A stretch of 64,000 nt of DNA from the NCBI RefSeq assembly GCF_003258595.1, contig NZ_QHHQ01000004.1:62001-126000 (forward strand), given 5' to 3'. The notes under the pieces are model-generated. The model saw only the letters and a list, made by a program, of their open reading frames with translations, did not search any database and was not told where the DNA came from. Positions 20,793 through 29,491 of the stretch are shown in pieces; position 1 is the first letter of the stretch, and each line of letters starts with the position of its first letter. Both the position numbers and the translations under genes were made by a program. Source of the stretch: Acuticoccus sediminis (lineage in GTDB: Bacteria > Pseudomonadota > Alphaproteobacteria > Rhizobiales > Amorphaceae).

Positions 20793-22313
20793 TCAGTCGG
20801 CGAACTTCGCCAAGCACTTGCCCGTCATGACGGCGGGCTGCTCGATCCCCATCAGCGCGAGGATCGTCGGCGAGAGGTCGGCGAGGCGACCGTCGTGGAG
20901 CGTCGCCTTGCGCGGGGAGACCATGACGACCGGGACCTTGTTGAGGGTGTGGGCCGTGTGCGGGCCGCCGGTCTTCGGGTCGATCATCGTCTCGCAGTTG
21001 CCGTGGTCGGCGGTGAAGATCAGCGAGCCGCCCTTCTCGGCGAGCGCGCCCGAGATCCGGCCGAGGGAGGTGTCGACCGTTTCGACCGCCTTGATGGCCG
21101 CCTCGAGGCTGCCGGTGTGGCCCACCATGTCCGGGTTGGCGAAGTTCACCACAATCAGGTCGTAGTTGTCCGACGCGATCGCCTTCAGCACCTCCTCGGT
21201 CAGCTCGGGGGCGGACATCTCCGGCTTCAGGTCGTAGGTCGCGACCTTCGGCGAGGGGACCATCACGCGCTCCTCTCCCTCGAAGGGCGCCTCGCGGCCG
21301 CCGTTCAGGAAGTAGGTCACGTGCGGGTACTTCTCCGTCTCGGCGAGGTGGATCTGCCGCTTGCCGGCCCGGGAAACGGTCTCGGCGAGGCCGTCCTTCA
21401 GGTCCTCCGGCTCGAACAGCGTCTTCAGCCGCGTGTCGAGCGCGGTGCTGTAGGAGACCATGCCGACCATCGCCGAGAAGAGCGGCGGCGTGCCGCGGTC
21501 GAACCCGTCGAAGTCCGGCTCGGTCAGGGCGATCAGGATCTCGCGCGCGCGGTCGGAACGGAAGTTGAAGAACACCAGCGCATCGCCGTCGGCGATCCCC
21601 TGATAGTCGCCGATGACCGCGGGCAGGATGAATTCGTCCGTCTTACCGTCCTTCTGCGCGGCCTCGACCGCCTCGACCGCGCTCGCGGCCTTCACGCCCT
21701 CGCCTTCGGCGATCGCGCGGTAGGCCTTCTCGACGCGTTCCCAGCGGTTGTCGCGGTCCATCGCGTAGTAGCGGCCGCTGACGGTGGCGATGACGATACC
21801 CTCAGGCAGCTCCGCCTCCACCTCGGCGAGGAAGCCGGCGGCGGAGGTCGGCGCCGTGTCACGCCCGTCGGTGAAGGCGTGCAGCACCGCCGGCACGCCC
21901 TCCGCGGCGAGCGTCTTCGCGACGGCGATCGCGTGGCGCTGGTGGCTGTGGACGCCGCCGTCGGACACCAGCCCCATGATGTGGCAGCGTCCGCCGGACG
22001 CCTTGACCGCCTCAGCAAGACCCGTCGCGGCGAGACGCTTCGCGAAATCCCCAGATTTGATCGCCTGATCGATGCGGGGAAGCTCCTGCATCACGACGCG
22101 GCCGGCGCCGATGTTGAGGTGCCCCACCTCCGAGTTGCCCATCTGGCCTTCGGGGAGCCCGACGTCGGGCCCGCAGGTGGTCAAAAAGGCGTGCGGATTG
22201 GCACTATAGAGCCGGTCGAAGTTCGGCGTATCGGCGAGACGGACGGCGTTGGCTTCGCGCGTATCGCTCCAGCCCCACCCGTCGAGAATCATCAGCATCA
22301 CCGGAGTCGGCAT
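20793..22313 (-). CDS. gpmI: 2,3-bisphosphoglycerate-independent phosphoglycerate mutase
   Basis: A 506-residue alkaline-phosphatase-superfamily enzyme of normal iPGM length. The first metal site is LMILDGWGWSD, the phospho-Ser nucleophile is Ser61 in GNSEVGHLNIGAGR, the transferase insertion carries VSDGGVHSHQRH and DGRDTAP, and metal ligands recur in NFANPDMVGHTG and FTADHGNCETM. It interconverts 3- and 2-phosphoglycerate in glycolysis/gluconeogenesis using Mn2+ and no bisphosphoglycerate cofactor. It is a single gene, convergent with the signalling operon and divergent from the adaptor gene. Confidence 0.96.
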   Translation of the reverse strand: MPTPVMLMILDGWGWSDTREANAVRLADTPNFDRLYSANPHAFLTTCGPDVGLPEGQMGNSEVGHLNIGAGRVVMQELPRIDQAIKSGDFAKRLAATGLAEAVKASGGRCHIMGLVSDGGVHSHQRHAIAVAKTLAAEGVPAVLHAFTDGRDTAPTSAAGFLAEVEAELPEGIVIATVSGRYYAMDRDNRWERVEKAYRAIAEGEGVKAASAVEAVEAAQKDGKTDEFILPAVIGDYQGIADGDALVFFNFRSDRAREILIALTEPDFDGFDRGTPPLFSAMVGMVSYSTALDTRLKTLFEPEDLKDGLAETVSRAGKRQIHLAETEKYPHVTYFLNGGREAPFEGEERVMVPSPKVATYDLKPEMSAPELTEEVLKAIASDNYDLIVVNFANPDMVGHTGSLEAAIKAVETVDTSLGRISGALAEKGGSLIFTADHGNCETMIDPKTGGPHTAHTLNKVPVVMVSPRKATLHDGRLADLSPTILALMGIEQPAVMTGKCLAKFAD

Positions 22314-22481
22314 CGTTCCTCCACGCGTTTGTCAGTGAGCGATTAGGGCAACGCGGAGCCACCGGCTACCCGTTTCGGGCGACATGGCAGTCACTCGGGT
22401 TTGGAGAATTCCGCTTTCACATCTACCTACGCATCATGCTGGCGCCGTCCGGCGCCGAACCCCCATCTCACGGAGACGCAT

Positions 22482-23918
22482 ATGTTGCGGTCTGCACCGC
22501 GGATTCTCACAATGGCAGTGGCGGTGTCGATCCTGGCCGCCGGCACCGCCGACGCGCAGCGCGGAACGCGTAACAACAACAGCGCGTCCCAGTCGTCGTC
22601 CGAGTCGTCGTCCCAGGCCTCGTCCGAGTCGGCTCCCGCCGCGGCACCGGCCGCGGAGAAGGCCGCCCCGGAGGAGAAGAAGGCCGAGGCTGCACCGGCC
22701 CCGCAGGCGCCGCCGCCGCCCGCGGTGACCTATGTCACCATGGAGGCGCAGGACATCACCATCACCTCGCTGCTGCCGGGGCGCGTTGTCGCATCCGGCG
22801 TCGCCGAGGTTCGGCCGCAGGTCGACGGGATCATCATCGAACGCGTCTACGACGAGGGCGCGGACGTGACGCTCGGCGATCCGCTGTACCGGATCGACCC
22901 GGCGACCTACGCGGCGCGTGTCGCGGCGGCGAAGGCAGCCGTCGCGCAGGCCCAGGCCACCTACAACCAGGCCCTCAACGACGCGACGCGTAACGAGCAG
23001 CTGCGCAAGCGCGGCGTCACCAGCGAGCAGACCCTCGAAGCAGCGATCGCCACCCGCGACACCGCCTCCGCGGCCCTCCAGGTCGCGCAGGCAGAGCTCC
23101 AGCAGGCGGAGATCGACCTCGACCGCACGACGATCCGGGCACAGCTCTCGGGCGTCGCCGGCCGCTCGATCACGACGCAGGGCGCTCTGGTGACGGCCGG
23201 GCAGTCCTCCCCCCTCGCCGTCATCCGCAACATCGACCCGGTCCTCGTCGACGTGACGCAGTCGGCGGCCGAGATCCTGGAGTTCCGTCGCGGGCGGCTG
23301 CAGGACCGGCTCAACGACACCGACACGTCGGTGGCGCTGATCCTGGCCGACGGGACGGAGTACTCGCAGCGCGGCGAGCTGACGGCGGCCGAGCCCTACG
23401 TCAACGAGAGCACCGGCGTGGTGACGCTGCGCCTGCAATTCGACAACCCGGACCATCTCCTGCTGCCCGGCATGTACATCCAGGTGCAGATGCCGCAGGG
23501 CACGATGGACAACGTCATCCTGGCCCCGCAGGAGGGCGTGACGCGCAACCGCCGCGGTCTGCCCATCGCCTACATCGTCAACGGCGACGACGTGATCGAG
23601 GAGCGCCAGCTCAAGACCGCGGGCACGCGCGGCAACACCTGGATCGTGACGGGCGGCCTTGAGGACGGCGACAGGATGGTTGTCGCCGGCCTGCAGCGCA
23701 TCCGGCCGGGCGCGAAGGTGCGTCCGCAGGAGCGTCCGGCGGCTGCCGTCCCCGATGCCACCCCGGCGGGCGCCGCCGCGCCGGACGCGCCGGATGCGGA
23801 CGTCAAGCGCGACTCGGACGGCGGGCGCTCCGCCGCCGTCACGACCGAGGGCTCCGCAAAGACCGCGTCCAACGAGCAGACCAAGTCCGCTCCGGAGCCG
23901 GAGACGTCGGCCAACTGA
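22482..23918 (+). CDS. RND-type efflux periplasmic adaptor (membrane fusion protein), orphan
   Basis: A 478-residue HlyD/AcrA-like adaptor. The signal peptide (residues 1-25, ending GTADAQ) is followed by a Ser/Ala/Glu/Pro-rich low-complexity linker to about residue 85. Then come the lipoyl half-motif SGVAEVRPQVDGIIIERVYDEGADV, a coiled-coil hairpin (AAVAQAQATYNQALNDATRNEQL), and beta-barrel and membrane-proximal domains. The last 60 residues are again low complexity. There is no lipobox Cys. The start has GGAG six bases upstream. No RND pump or outer-membrane channel lies nearby, so the partner is elsewhere. Confidence 0.88.
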   Translation: MLRSAPRILTMAVAVSILAAGTADAQRGTRNNNSASQSSSESSSQASSESAPAAAPAAEKAAPEEKKAEAAPAPQAPPPPAVTYVTMEAQDITITSLLPGRVVASGVAEVRPQVDGIIIERVYDEGADVTLGDPLYRIDPATYAARVAAAKAAVAQAQATYNQALNDATRNEQLRKRGVTSEQTLEAAIATRDTASAALQVAQAELQQAEIDLDRTTIRAQLSGVAGRSITTQGALVTAGQSSPLAVIRNIDPVLVDVTQSAAEILEFRRGRLQDRLNDTDTSVALILADGTEYSQRGELTAAEPYVNESTGVVTLRLQFDNPDHLLLPGMYIQVQMPQGTMDNVILAPQEGVTRNRRGLPIAYIVNGDDVIEERQLKTAGTRGNTWIVTGGLEDGDRMVVAGLQRIRPGAKVRPQERPAAAVPDATPAGAAAPDAPDADVKRDSDGGRSAAVTTEGSAKTASNEQTKSAPEPETSAN

Positions 23919-23935
23919 CCGACGGCGGAATCACG

Positions 23936-23965
23936 CGCCCCGCTCGGTGAGACGCGAGCGGGGCG
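23936..23965 (+). terminator. GC-rich hairpin after the adaptor gene
   Basis: CGCCCCGCTCG (23936-23946) pairs with CGAGCGGGGCG (23955-23965) over an 8-base loop. It is 17 bases after the adaptor stop. No T-run follows, so it may stall polymerase or stabilise the mRNA end. Confidence 0.55.
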
Positions 23966-24007
23966 TGCCGGTTCTCGAAACCCGACAGTTTCCCGTCAGG
24001 GATCGAT

Positions 24008-24036
24008 CGCCCGGCGTGCCCCGCCGGGCGATTTCG
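24008..24036 (+). terminator. Second hairpin between the adaptor gene and the convergent membrane-protein gene
   Basis: CGCCCGGCG (24008-24016) pairs with CGCCGGGCG (24022-24030) over a 5-base loop and is followed by ATTTCG. It is a plausible intrinsic terminator for rightward transcription. Confidence 0.5.
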
Positions 24037-24070
24037 TTCCGGCGGCACGTTCCGCCGGACCCGCGGGACG

Positions 24071-24535
24071 CTAGCCGACGAAAGCGATGAGGCGGCCGAG
24101 CGCCAGGACCACCACCCAGAGCACCAGCGAGATGGCGGCATGGACGGCCGTGCGCCCCCGCCCGGCGCGCTGCATGTAGAGGCCGTAGCGCGCATGGAGG
24201 AGCAGCGCCGTGGCTGCACCCGCCACGACCAGCGTGAGCTTCGCCTGGACCACGCCAAGCGCCGCGTATTCGCCGGCGCGTGACGCGAACATCACCGCAC
24301 CGGTCCCGACCGCCAGGAGGAGCCCCGCCCCGGCGAACGGCACGAGGAGCCGCCCCGCCGCCTCCGCGGGCGCGCGCACGGCACCCATCCGCACCAGATT
24401 GAGCGGCACCATCGCGCCGACCAGCAGCGCGATCCCGAGGATGTGCGCGCCGTTCAGCGCGGCGTAGCCCCAACGCGCGGTGCGTGCCCACTCGGCGACC
24501 GCGCTCGACTGGAGCGCCGCCCAGATCTCCGTCAT
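24071..24535 (-). CDS. Small four-helix integral membrane protein (DUF6644-like)
   Basis: A 154-residue hydrophobic protein with four predicted membrane helices, roughly 28-50, 63-83, 92-115 and 128-150. It carries an early GAHILGIALLVGAM (His in the first helix) and ARYGLYMQRAG in the loop before the last helix. The layout resembles a DUF found in proteobacteria near DUF6152 proteins; such a protein lies immediately upstream. His placement in helices could bind haem or metal, but this is not shown. The function is unknown. Confidence 0.75.
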   Translation of the reverse strand: MTEIWAALQSSAVAEWARTARWGYAALNGAHILGIALLVGAMVPLNLVRMGAVRAPAEAAGRLLVPFAGAGLLLAVGTGAVMFASRAGEYAALGVVQAKLTLVVAGAATALLLHARYGLYMQRAGRGRTAVHAAISLVLWVVVLALGRLIAFVG

Positions 24536-24575
24536 GTCGCAACCATTACAAGCCCGGTCCGGGGGAACGCCGGTG

Positions 24576-24950
24576 TCAGGAGCGGTCCGGGTAAAGGTCG
24601 TAGAGCGTCCCGGCGATGATGATCCGCTCCGCCTTCATCAGCCTGTGGTCCGGCTCCGCCGAGGGCTGGCCATGGACGGTGACCTCGACCCCCTCGGCGA
24701 GATCGCCGTCCTTGAGGCCGGCCCGCGAGTTGCGCCAGGGCTGGCCGACCTCGACGGTCCAGACCTCCCCGCCGGCGTCCACGGTGAGGACGCCGTGGGG
24801 GTTGCCGAGCTTGACGGACGTGATGACGCCGGTGAGCTCGATGTTGCCGCCCGTGGTCCAGCTCCAGCCGTGATGGGCGAGAACGGCGGTCGGGGCGAGG
24901 ACGATCGGCACGAGGGAAGCGGTGAAGAGACGGCGCGTCAGACAGGCCAT
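24576..24950 (-). CDS. Exported DUF6152-like protein
   Basis: A 124-residue exported protein. The signal peptide is basic (LTRRLF) and ends near ALA|HHGW at residue 25. The mature part starts HHGWSWTTGGNIELTGVITSVKLGNPHGVLTV, the characteristic opening of DUF6152 proteins, followed by a small beta-barrel (OB-like) fold. I chose the ATG at 24950; an upstream ATG at 25019 would precede the signal peptide by 23 residues. It is co-directional with the membrane protein downstream (40-base gap). The His-His N terminus suggests possible metal binding. Confidence 0.72.
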   Translation of the reverse strand: MACLTRRLFTASLVPIVLAPTAVLAHHGWSWTTGGNIELTGVITSVKLGNPHGVLTVDAGGEVWTVEVGQPWRNSRAGLKDGDLAEGVEVTVHGQPSAEPDHRLMKAERIIIAGTLYDLYPDRS

Positions 24951-25072
24951 GGCGTGTGTCTCCCTGTGGAAAGGTCCCCTCGAAAGTAGCGATTTTCGAT
25001 TTTCTGCCAACGGCGGCAAATTTTCCCCTTGGCGAACGCGTCGAAACCGACTAGATCACGCCTCCACAGCAC

Positions 25073-25148
25073 GCGCCCTTCGTCTAGTGGCCCAGGACGC
25101 CGCCCTCTCACGGCGGAAACAGGGGTTCGAGTCCCCTAGGGCGTGCCA
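25073..25148 (+). tRNA. tRNA-Glu (anticodon CTC)
   Basis: A 76-base cloverleaf with encoded CCA. Acceptor GCGCCCT pairs with AGGGCGT, with a G1-U72 wobble. The anticodon stem is CCGCC/GGCGG with loop CTCTCAC, placing CTC at 25107-25109 (reads GAG). The T-arm is AGGGG TTCGAGT CCCCT. The Glu-type TCGTCTAGTGG D-arm start is present. Confidence 0.95.
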
Positions 25149-25538
25149 GACGATATCCCCAAGATCTCCGGCACGCAGACTTCGCCACGACGACAGACGC
25201 GGTGATCCGCCTCTATCGCGCGACGACGCCTCGGACCCGTCTTGCGCACGGTCCGTGCTCGCAAGCCCTCCCCGCATCCGCTCGCGAATCCGGCTCCCGC
25301 GCACGTTTCGCGATGCCGTCCCGCATGCCCGGATCGACACGTCCGCCCGCACCCCGGGGTTGCGCCGCCGCTCCATCAATGCGTTAAACTCATGGATGGC
25401 ATACAATATGCTTATGGGACGGGTGGTACCTCCGCACACCGGGAGGTGCCGGTCGCCGCAGGGTGAGGTCGAATCCCTCGCCTTCGGCCGATCCCGACAC
25501 GACGAGTCCATCTCGCCATGACGCAAGGAGCCCCGCGG
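25149..25538. other. 390-base intergenic region between tRNA-Glu and TRAP transporter 1
   Basis: No gene supported. The first 200 bases show no recognisable structure. The AT-richer segment 25377-25420 holds a promoter/operator candidate listed separately. A GC-rich hairpin-forming leader follows before the dctP start. Confidence 0.5.
25399..25411 (+). promoter_or_regulatory. Inverted repeat overlapping a -10 box upstream of TRAP transporter 1
   Basis: GCATA-CAA-TATGC is a perfect 5-base inverted repeat. TACAAT (25402-25407), a good -10 match, lies inside it; the -35 region is weak. GntR-family (FCD) regulators of TRAP and sugar-acid genes often bind short ATGC/GCAT repeats of this type. It lies 128 bases before the dctP start. 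No GntR gene is adjacent. Confidence 0.45.
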
Positions 25539-26606
25539 ATGAGAACAACCCCCATCCATATCGCCATGCGGTCCGTCCGCTCGATCGGTGCGGCCGCCGC
25601 GCTGATGGCCTCCGCCACGCTGCTTCCCGGCGGGGCCGAGGCCACCACGCTGACGTTCGCCACCAACACAGCCCCCAACAACCTGCGCGGCATCGCCGAG
25701 ACGATCTTCATCGAGGAGCTGGCCGCGCAGTCGAACGGCGAGATCGAGGTCGTCCCCTACTGGGGCTCCTCGCTGATGGACGGGCGCGAGATCCTGGGCG
25801 GCGTGCGCGACGGCGTCGCCGACATGGGCTTCGTCAACATCAACTACTACCCGAACCGCCTGCTGCTGAACTCCTCGTTCATGCTCTTCCCGCGCGGGCC
25901 GGTCTCCTACGAGGACCGCATGACGGTCTTCCGCTCCGCCTACAGCGACATCCCGGACCTCGCCGACGAGCTGTCCGAGGAGGGTGTGAAGGTCGTCTAC
26001 CTCTACGGCGTGATGCCGTTCGCCGGCACCTTCACCAAGGACGTCAGCTCGCTGGAAGGCTTCGACGGCCTCAGGATCCGCGCCTCCAGCCGCTGGTACC
26101 TCAACCTCCTCGACGCGGTCGGGGCGACCCCCGTCTCGGTGCCGTGGAGCGAGTGCTACCAGGCGCTTCAGACCGGCGCGATCGACTCGGTTTTCACCAA
26201 CCTCGACGGCATCCACCGCGCGAGCCTCGACGAGGTTGCGCCCAACGTCTTCATCATGAACCAGCTCTGGCTGCCCACCCCGTTCCTCATCACCATCAAC
26301 GAGGCGAAGTGGGAGGGTCTTTCGGACGCGGAGAAGGACGCCTTCGCCAAGGCCTGGGACTCGGCCGAGAAGAAGTTCGCCGAGAAGTACGGCGCGATGT
26401 TCGACGAGGTCGTGAAGGCGCAGAAGGACGCCGGCTACAAGGTCACCTTCGCGACCGACGAGGAGGCCGACGCCTTCGCCAACCTGCCGCAGGTGGCCGC
26501 CAACCGCGAGACGTGGATCTCCGAGGCCAAGGACGCCGGCGCGACCGACCCCGAGGCGACCCTCGAGAAGCTCAAGGGCCTGATCAGCGCCAGCCTGGGC
26601 AACTGA
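25539..26606 (+). CDS. TRAP transporter 1 periplasmic solute-binding protein (DctP family)
   Basis: A 355-residue DctP-type protein. The signal peptide ends near GGAEA|TTLTFA (about residue 35). The fold hallmarks are LTFATNTAPNN, the helix with GGVRDGVADMGFV, and RIRASSRWYLNLLDAVGATPVSVPWSECYQAL, which contains the conserved Arg that salt-bridges a substrate carboxylate. I chose ATG 25539 because AAGGAG lies eight bases upstream; ATG 25518 would place the ribosome site inside the gene. The ligand is probably an organic acid. The Cys in SECYQ is unusual but not diagnostic. Confidence 0.92.
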   Translation: MRTTPIHIAMRSVRSIGAAAALMASATLLPGGAEATTLTFATNTAPNNLRGIAETIFIEELAAQSNGEIEVVPYWGSSLMDGREILGGVRDGVADMGFVNINYYPNRLLLNSSFMLFPRGPVSYEDRMTVFRSAYSDIPDLADELSEEGVKVVYLYGVMPFAGTFTKDVSSLEGFDGLRIRASSRWYLNLLDAVGATPVSVPWSECYQALQTGAIDSVFTNLDGIHRASLDEVAPNVFIMNQLWLPTPFLITINEAKWEGLSDAEKDAFAKAWDSAEKKFAEKYGAMFDEVVKAQKDAGYKVTFATDEEADAFANLPQVAANRETWISEAKDAGATDPEATLEKLKGLISASLGN

Positions 26607-26691
26607 GCCCGGCCCGACCGGTCGCCGGCCGCGGCGGGCCCCAGGGCCCCGGCGCGGCCATCCCCGCCGTCCCCGCGCCCCAAGAGACGAC

Positions 26692-27186
26692 ATGCTGCAA
26701 CGCGTCCTCACGCCCGTCATCGGCTTCCTGGCCGAGCTGTGCGGGTGGCTCCTCATCCTCGTGATGGGGTTTCTCATCGTCGACCTCATCAGCCGAGGTC
26801 TGTCAAAGCCGGTCTACGGCGTCGCGGAGATGGCGATGTTCACGATGATCGCCATCGTCTACCTCGGCCTGCCGCAGGCCGAATCCGTGCGCAGCCATGT
26901 GCGGGTGGACTTCATCGTCGAGCATCTGCCGCCGCGGCTCCGCGCGGCATGCGAGTTCCTCGTCCAGGTCCTCTCCAGCGTCACCGTGGCGATCCTCCTC
27001 TACGCGGTCGGCAAGAACGCGCTGATCGCCTACGAGCGCAGCCAGGCGGTCGCCGGACCGGTGCCGCTGGTGGTGTGGCCGGTGAAGTTCATCATGGTCG
27101 TGGCGCTGGCGCTCTACCTCACCCAGCTCCTCCTGCACACGGTGCTCGCCGCGCAGGACCTCTTCACGACGCGCGAACGGGATTGA
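26692..27186 (+). CDS. TRAP transporter 1 small permease (DctQ family)
   Basis: A 164-residue membrane protein with four helices, as for DctQ. It includes RGLSKPVYGVAEMAMFTMIAIVYLG and the loop AESVRSHVRVDFIVEHLPPRLR, the DctQ signature. It forms the scaffold with DctM. It lies 85 bases after dctP and ends five bases before the dctM start. Confidence 0.9.
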   Translation: MLQRVLTPVIGFLAELCGWLLILVMGFLIVDLISRGLSKPVYGVAEMAMFTMIAIVYLGLPQAESVRSHVRVDFIVEHLPPRLRAACEFLVQVLSSVTVAILLYAVGKNALIAYERSQAVAGPVPLVVWPVKFIMVVALALYLTQLLLHTVLAAQDLFTTRERD

Positions 27187-27190
27187 GCCG

Positions 27191-28510
27191 ATGGACTTCA
27201 TGATGGTCGGCGTCATCGGCGTCGTCGCGTTTCTGACGCTTCTCTTCGTGGGCCTGCCGATCGCGCTCGCGTTCATCCTCGTCGGCTTCACCGGGACCGT
27301 GGCGCTCCTCAACATGAACGCCGGTCTCTCGCTGCTCGGCGAGACGATGTACACGGCGATCGCCTCCCCCACCTTCACCGTGCTGCCGCTCTTCGTGCTG
27401 ATGGGGGCGTTCGCCGCCGCGAGCGGCTTCGCCGAGCGGGCCTACCGCGCCATCAACCGCGCCGCCGCCCGGATCCCCGGCTCGCTCGCCATCGCGACAT
27501 CCTTCGGCAGCGCCGCCTTCGCGACCATCTGCGGCTCCTCGCTGGCGACGGCCTCGGTCTTCGGCCGCGTCGCCTACCCGGAAATGCGCCGCTACGGGTA
27601 CGACAAGAAGTTCGCGCTCGGATCGATCGCCTGCTCGGGGACCTTCGCCTCGATGATCCCGCCCTCGGGCATGTTCATCCTGTTCTCGATCTTCACCGAG
27701 GTGTCGGTGGGACGGCTCTTCATGGCGGGTGTGGTGCCGGGCGTTCTGACGGCGTGCATCTACGCCGCGTCGATGTACCTGCGCGCCAGGGCCAACCCCG
27801 CCCTCGCCCCCATCTCGGAGGAGGAGCACGCCGTCACCCCGCGCGAGCGCGTCGCCGCGCTCGGCGGACTGTGGCAGATCGCGATCCTCGGCGGGCTCGT
27901 CATCGGCGGCCTCTACGGCGGGCTCTTCACCGCGACGGAGGCCGGCGCGATCGGCGCGTTCGGCACGCTCGTCTTCGGCCTTCTCAACGGCCCGCTGCGG
28001 CGCTTCCGGATCTTCGCGGGGGCGCTGCGGGAGTCGGCGTCGATCACGGCGACGCTGTTCTTCATCATCATCGGCGCGCTCTTCTTCAGCCGCTTCCTGG
28101 GGCTGACGCGCATCCCCTTCGAGCTCTCCAACTTCCTGCAGACGTGGGACGTGGAGCCATGGGTGATCCTGGCGCTGATCCTGCTGACGTGGTTCGTGCT
28201 GGGCATGCTGGTGGTGCAGTCGGCGGTGTTCGCGCTGACCTTGCCGATCCTCTTCCCCATCGTCGTGGAACTCGGCTACGAGCCGGTCTGGTTCTGCGTG
28301 ATCGCGATGAAGATGAACGAGATCGCCGGCGTCACCCCGCCGGTCGGCCTCAACGCCTTCTCGCTTGCGGGCGCAGCGGGAGACGAGGTGAAGGTGAACG
28401 AGGTGTTCGCAGGCGTGTGGCCCTTCATCGTCTGCGACATCGTCGTCCTGATCCTCCTCATCGCCTTCCCGCAGATCGTCCTCTTCCTGCCGAACACGAT
28501 GCTCGGCTGA
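27191..28510 (+). CDS. TRAP transporter 1 large permease (DctM family)
   Basis: A 439-residue transport subunit with about twelve membrane segments. Characteristic motifs are PTFTVLPLFVLMGAFA, CSGTFASMIPPSGMFILFSI, TATEAGAIGAFGTLVFG and MNEIAGVTPPVGLNAFSLAG; the last two line the Na+ sites in the family. It carries out sodium-coupled import of the solute delivered by DctP. It starts five bases after dctQ and is followed convergently by the aldo/keto reductase after 15 bases. Confidence 0.93.
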   Translation: MDFMMVGVIGVVAFLTLLFVGLPIALAFILVGFTGTVALLNMNAGLSLLGETMYTAIASPTFTVLPLFVLMGAFAAASGFAERAYRAINRAAARIPGSLAIATSFGSAAFATICGSSLATASVFGRVAYPEMRRYGYDKKFALGSIACSGTFASMIPPSGMFILFSIFTEVSVGRLFMAGVVPGVLTACIYAASMYLRARANPALAPISEEEHAVTPRERVAALGGLWQIAILGGLVIGGLYGGLFTATEAGAIGAFGTLVFGLLNGPLRRFRIFAGALRESASITATLFFIIIGALFFSRFLGLTRIPFELSNFLQTWDVEPWVILALILLTWFVLGMLVVQSAVFALTLPILFPIVVELGYEPVWFCVIAMKMNEIAGVTPPVGLNAFSLAGAAGDEVKVNEVFAGVWPFIVCDIVVLILLIAFPQIVLFLPNTMLG

Positions 28511-28525
28511 TCCCGGCGCCCCCGC

Positions 28526-29410
28526 CTATCCCGCCGTCGCCAGCCCGTTCAACGTCGTCAGCGCGTCGTCCGGCAGGCTGAGAGCAGCGGCGGCGATGTT
28601 GTCGTGAAGGTGCGCCACGGACGACGTCCCCGGGATGACGAGGACGTTGGGGCTGCGCTGGAGGAGCCACGCGAGCGCCACCTGCTGGGCACTCACACCG
28701 AGATCCCTGGCGACACCGTCGAGACCGGCCGACTGGATCGGCGTGAAGCCGCCCAGCGGGAAGAACGGCACATAGGCGATCCCCTCGTCGGCGAGGCTGT
28801 CGATCAGCGCGTCGTCGCCGCGGAACACGACGTTGTACTGGTTCTGAACGCACACGATCGGCACCACCGACTGGCCGGCGCGGACCTGCGCGGCGGTCAC
28901 ATTGCTGAGGCCGATGTGGGCGATCCGGCCCTCGTCCTGGAAGCGCTTCAGCACGCCGAGAGGCTCGATCACGTCGTCCTCCGGCCCGCCCATGCGCAGG
29001 TTCACCACATCGATCCGGTCGATGCCGAGGTGGTCGAGGTTGTCGTGGACGGCGCGGGTCAGTCCCTCCGGGCTGCGGTCGAGCGGCCAGCCGCCCTTCT
29101 CGTCCCGGAACGCCCCCACCTTGGTGACCAGCGTGAGCGCCTCGGGGTACGGCCGGAGCGCCTCGTCGATGAGGCGGTTGACCACGTACGGCCCGTAGAA
29201 GTCGCTGGTGTCGATGTGGTCGACCCCGCAGGCGACCGCCTCCTTCAGCACCGCGCGGGCGGCGTCCTCGTCGGCGGGCGGGCCGAAGACGTGGGGGCCG
29301 GCAAGCTGCATCGCGCCGTACCCCATCCGGTTCACGCTGATGTCGGTTCCGGGGAAGGTGAAACGACCGGCCTGCCGGGCGTCGGGTCGGGTGTGAGTGG
29401 CGTCGGTCAT
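28526..29410 (-). CDS. Aldo/keto reductase
   Basis: A 294-residue TIM-barrel NADP(H)-dependent reductase. The start MGYGAMQLAG, VDHIDTSDFYGP (Asp and catalytic Tyr), LVTKVGAF (Lys), and IDRIDVVNLRMGG strand are typical. The usual catalytic His position reads NLRMGG, so His appears replaced by Asn or Met. Cofactor motif IPGTSSVAHLHDN is near the C terminus. A GGGAG precedes the ATG at 29410. It is divergent from the LysR gene (81-base gap), the classic arrangement of a LysR target. Substrate is unknown. Confidence 0.88.
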   Translation of the reverse strand: MTDATHTRPDARQAGRFTFPGTDISVNRMGYGAMQLAGPHVFGPPADEDAARAVLKEAVACGVDHIDTSDFYGPYVVNRLIDEALRPYPEALTLVTKVGAFRDEKGGWPLDRSPEGLTRAVHDNLDHLGIDRIDVVNLRMGGPEDDVIEPLGVLKRFQDEGRIAHIGLSNVTAAQVRAGQSVVPIVCVQNQYNVVFRGDDALIDSLADEGIAYVPFFPLGGFTPIQSAGLDGVARDLGVSAQQVALAWLLQRSPNVLVIPGTSSVAHLHDNIAAAALSLPDDALTTLNGLATAG

Positions 29411-29491
29411 GTTGGTCTCCCTTTGCGAGAGGGGATGTAGACCCGTCTCCGGGAATCGATAATCCGGCCAATTCCGAATAGTCTGTTCGGC

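Noticed and set aside
25149-25538. Attachment site or integrated element next to tRNA-Glu
   Set aside because: No repeat of the tRNA 3' end, integrase gene or composition change was found nearby.
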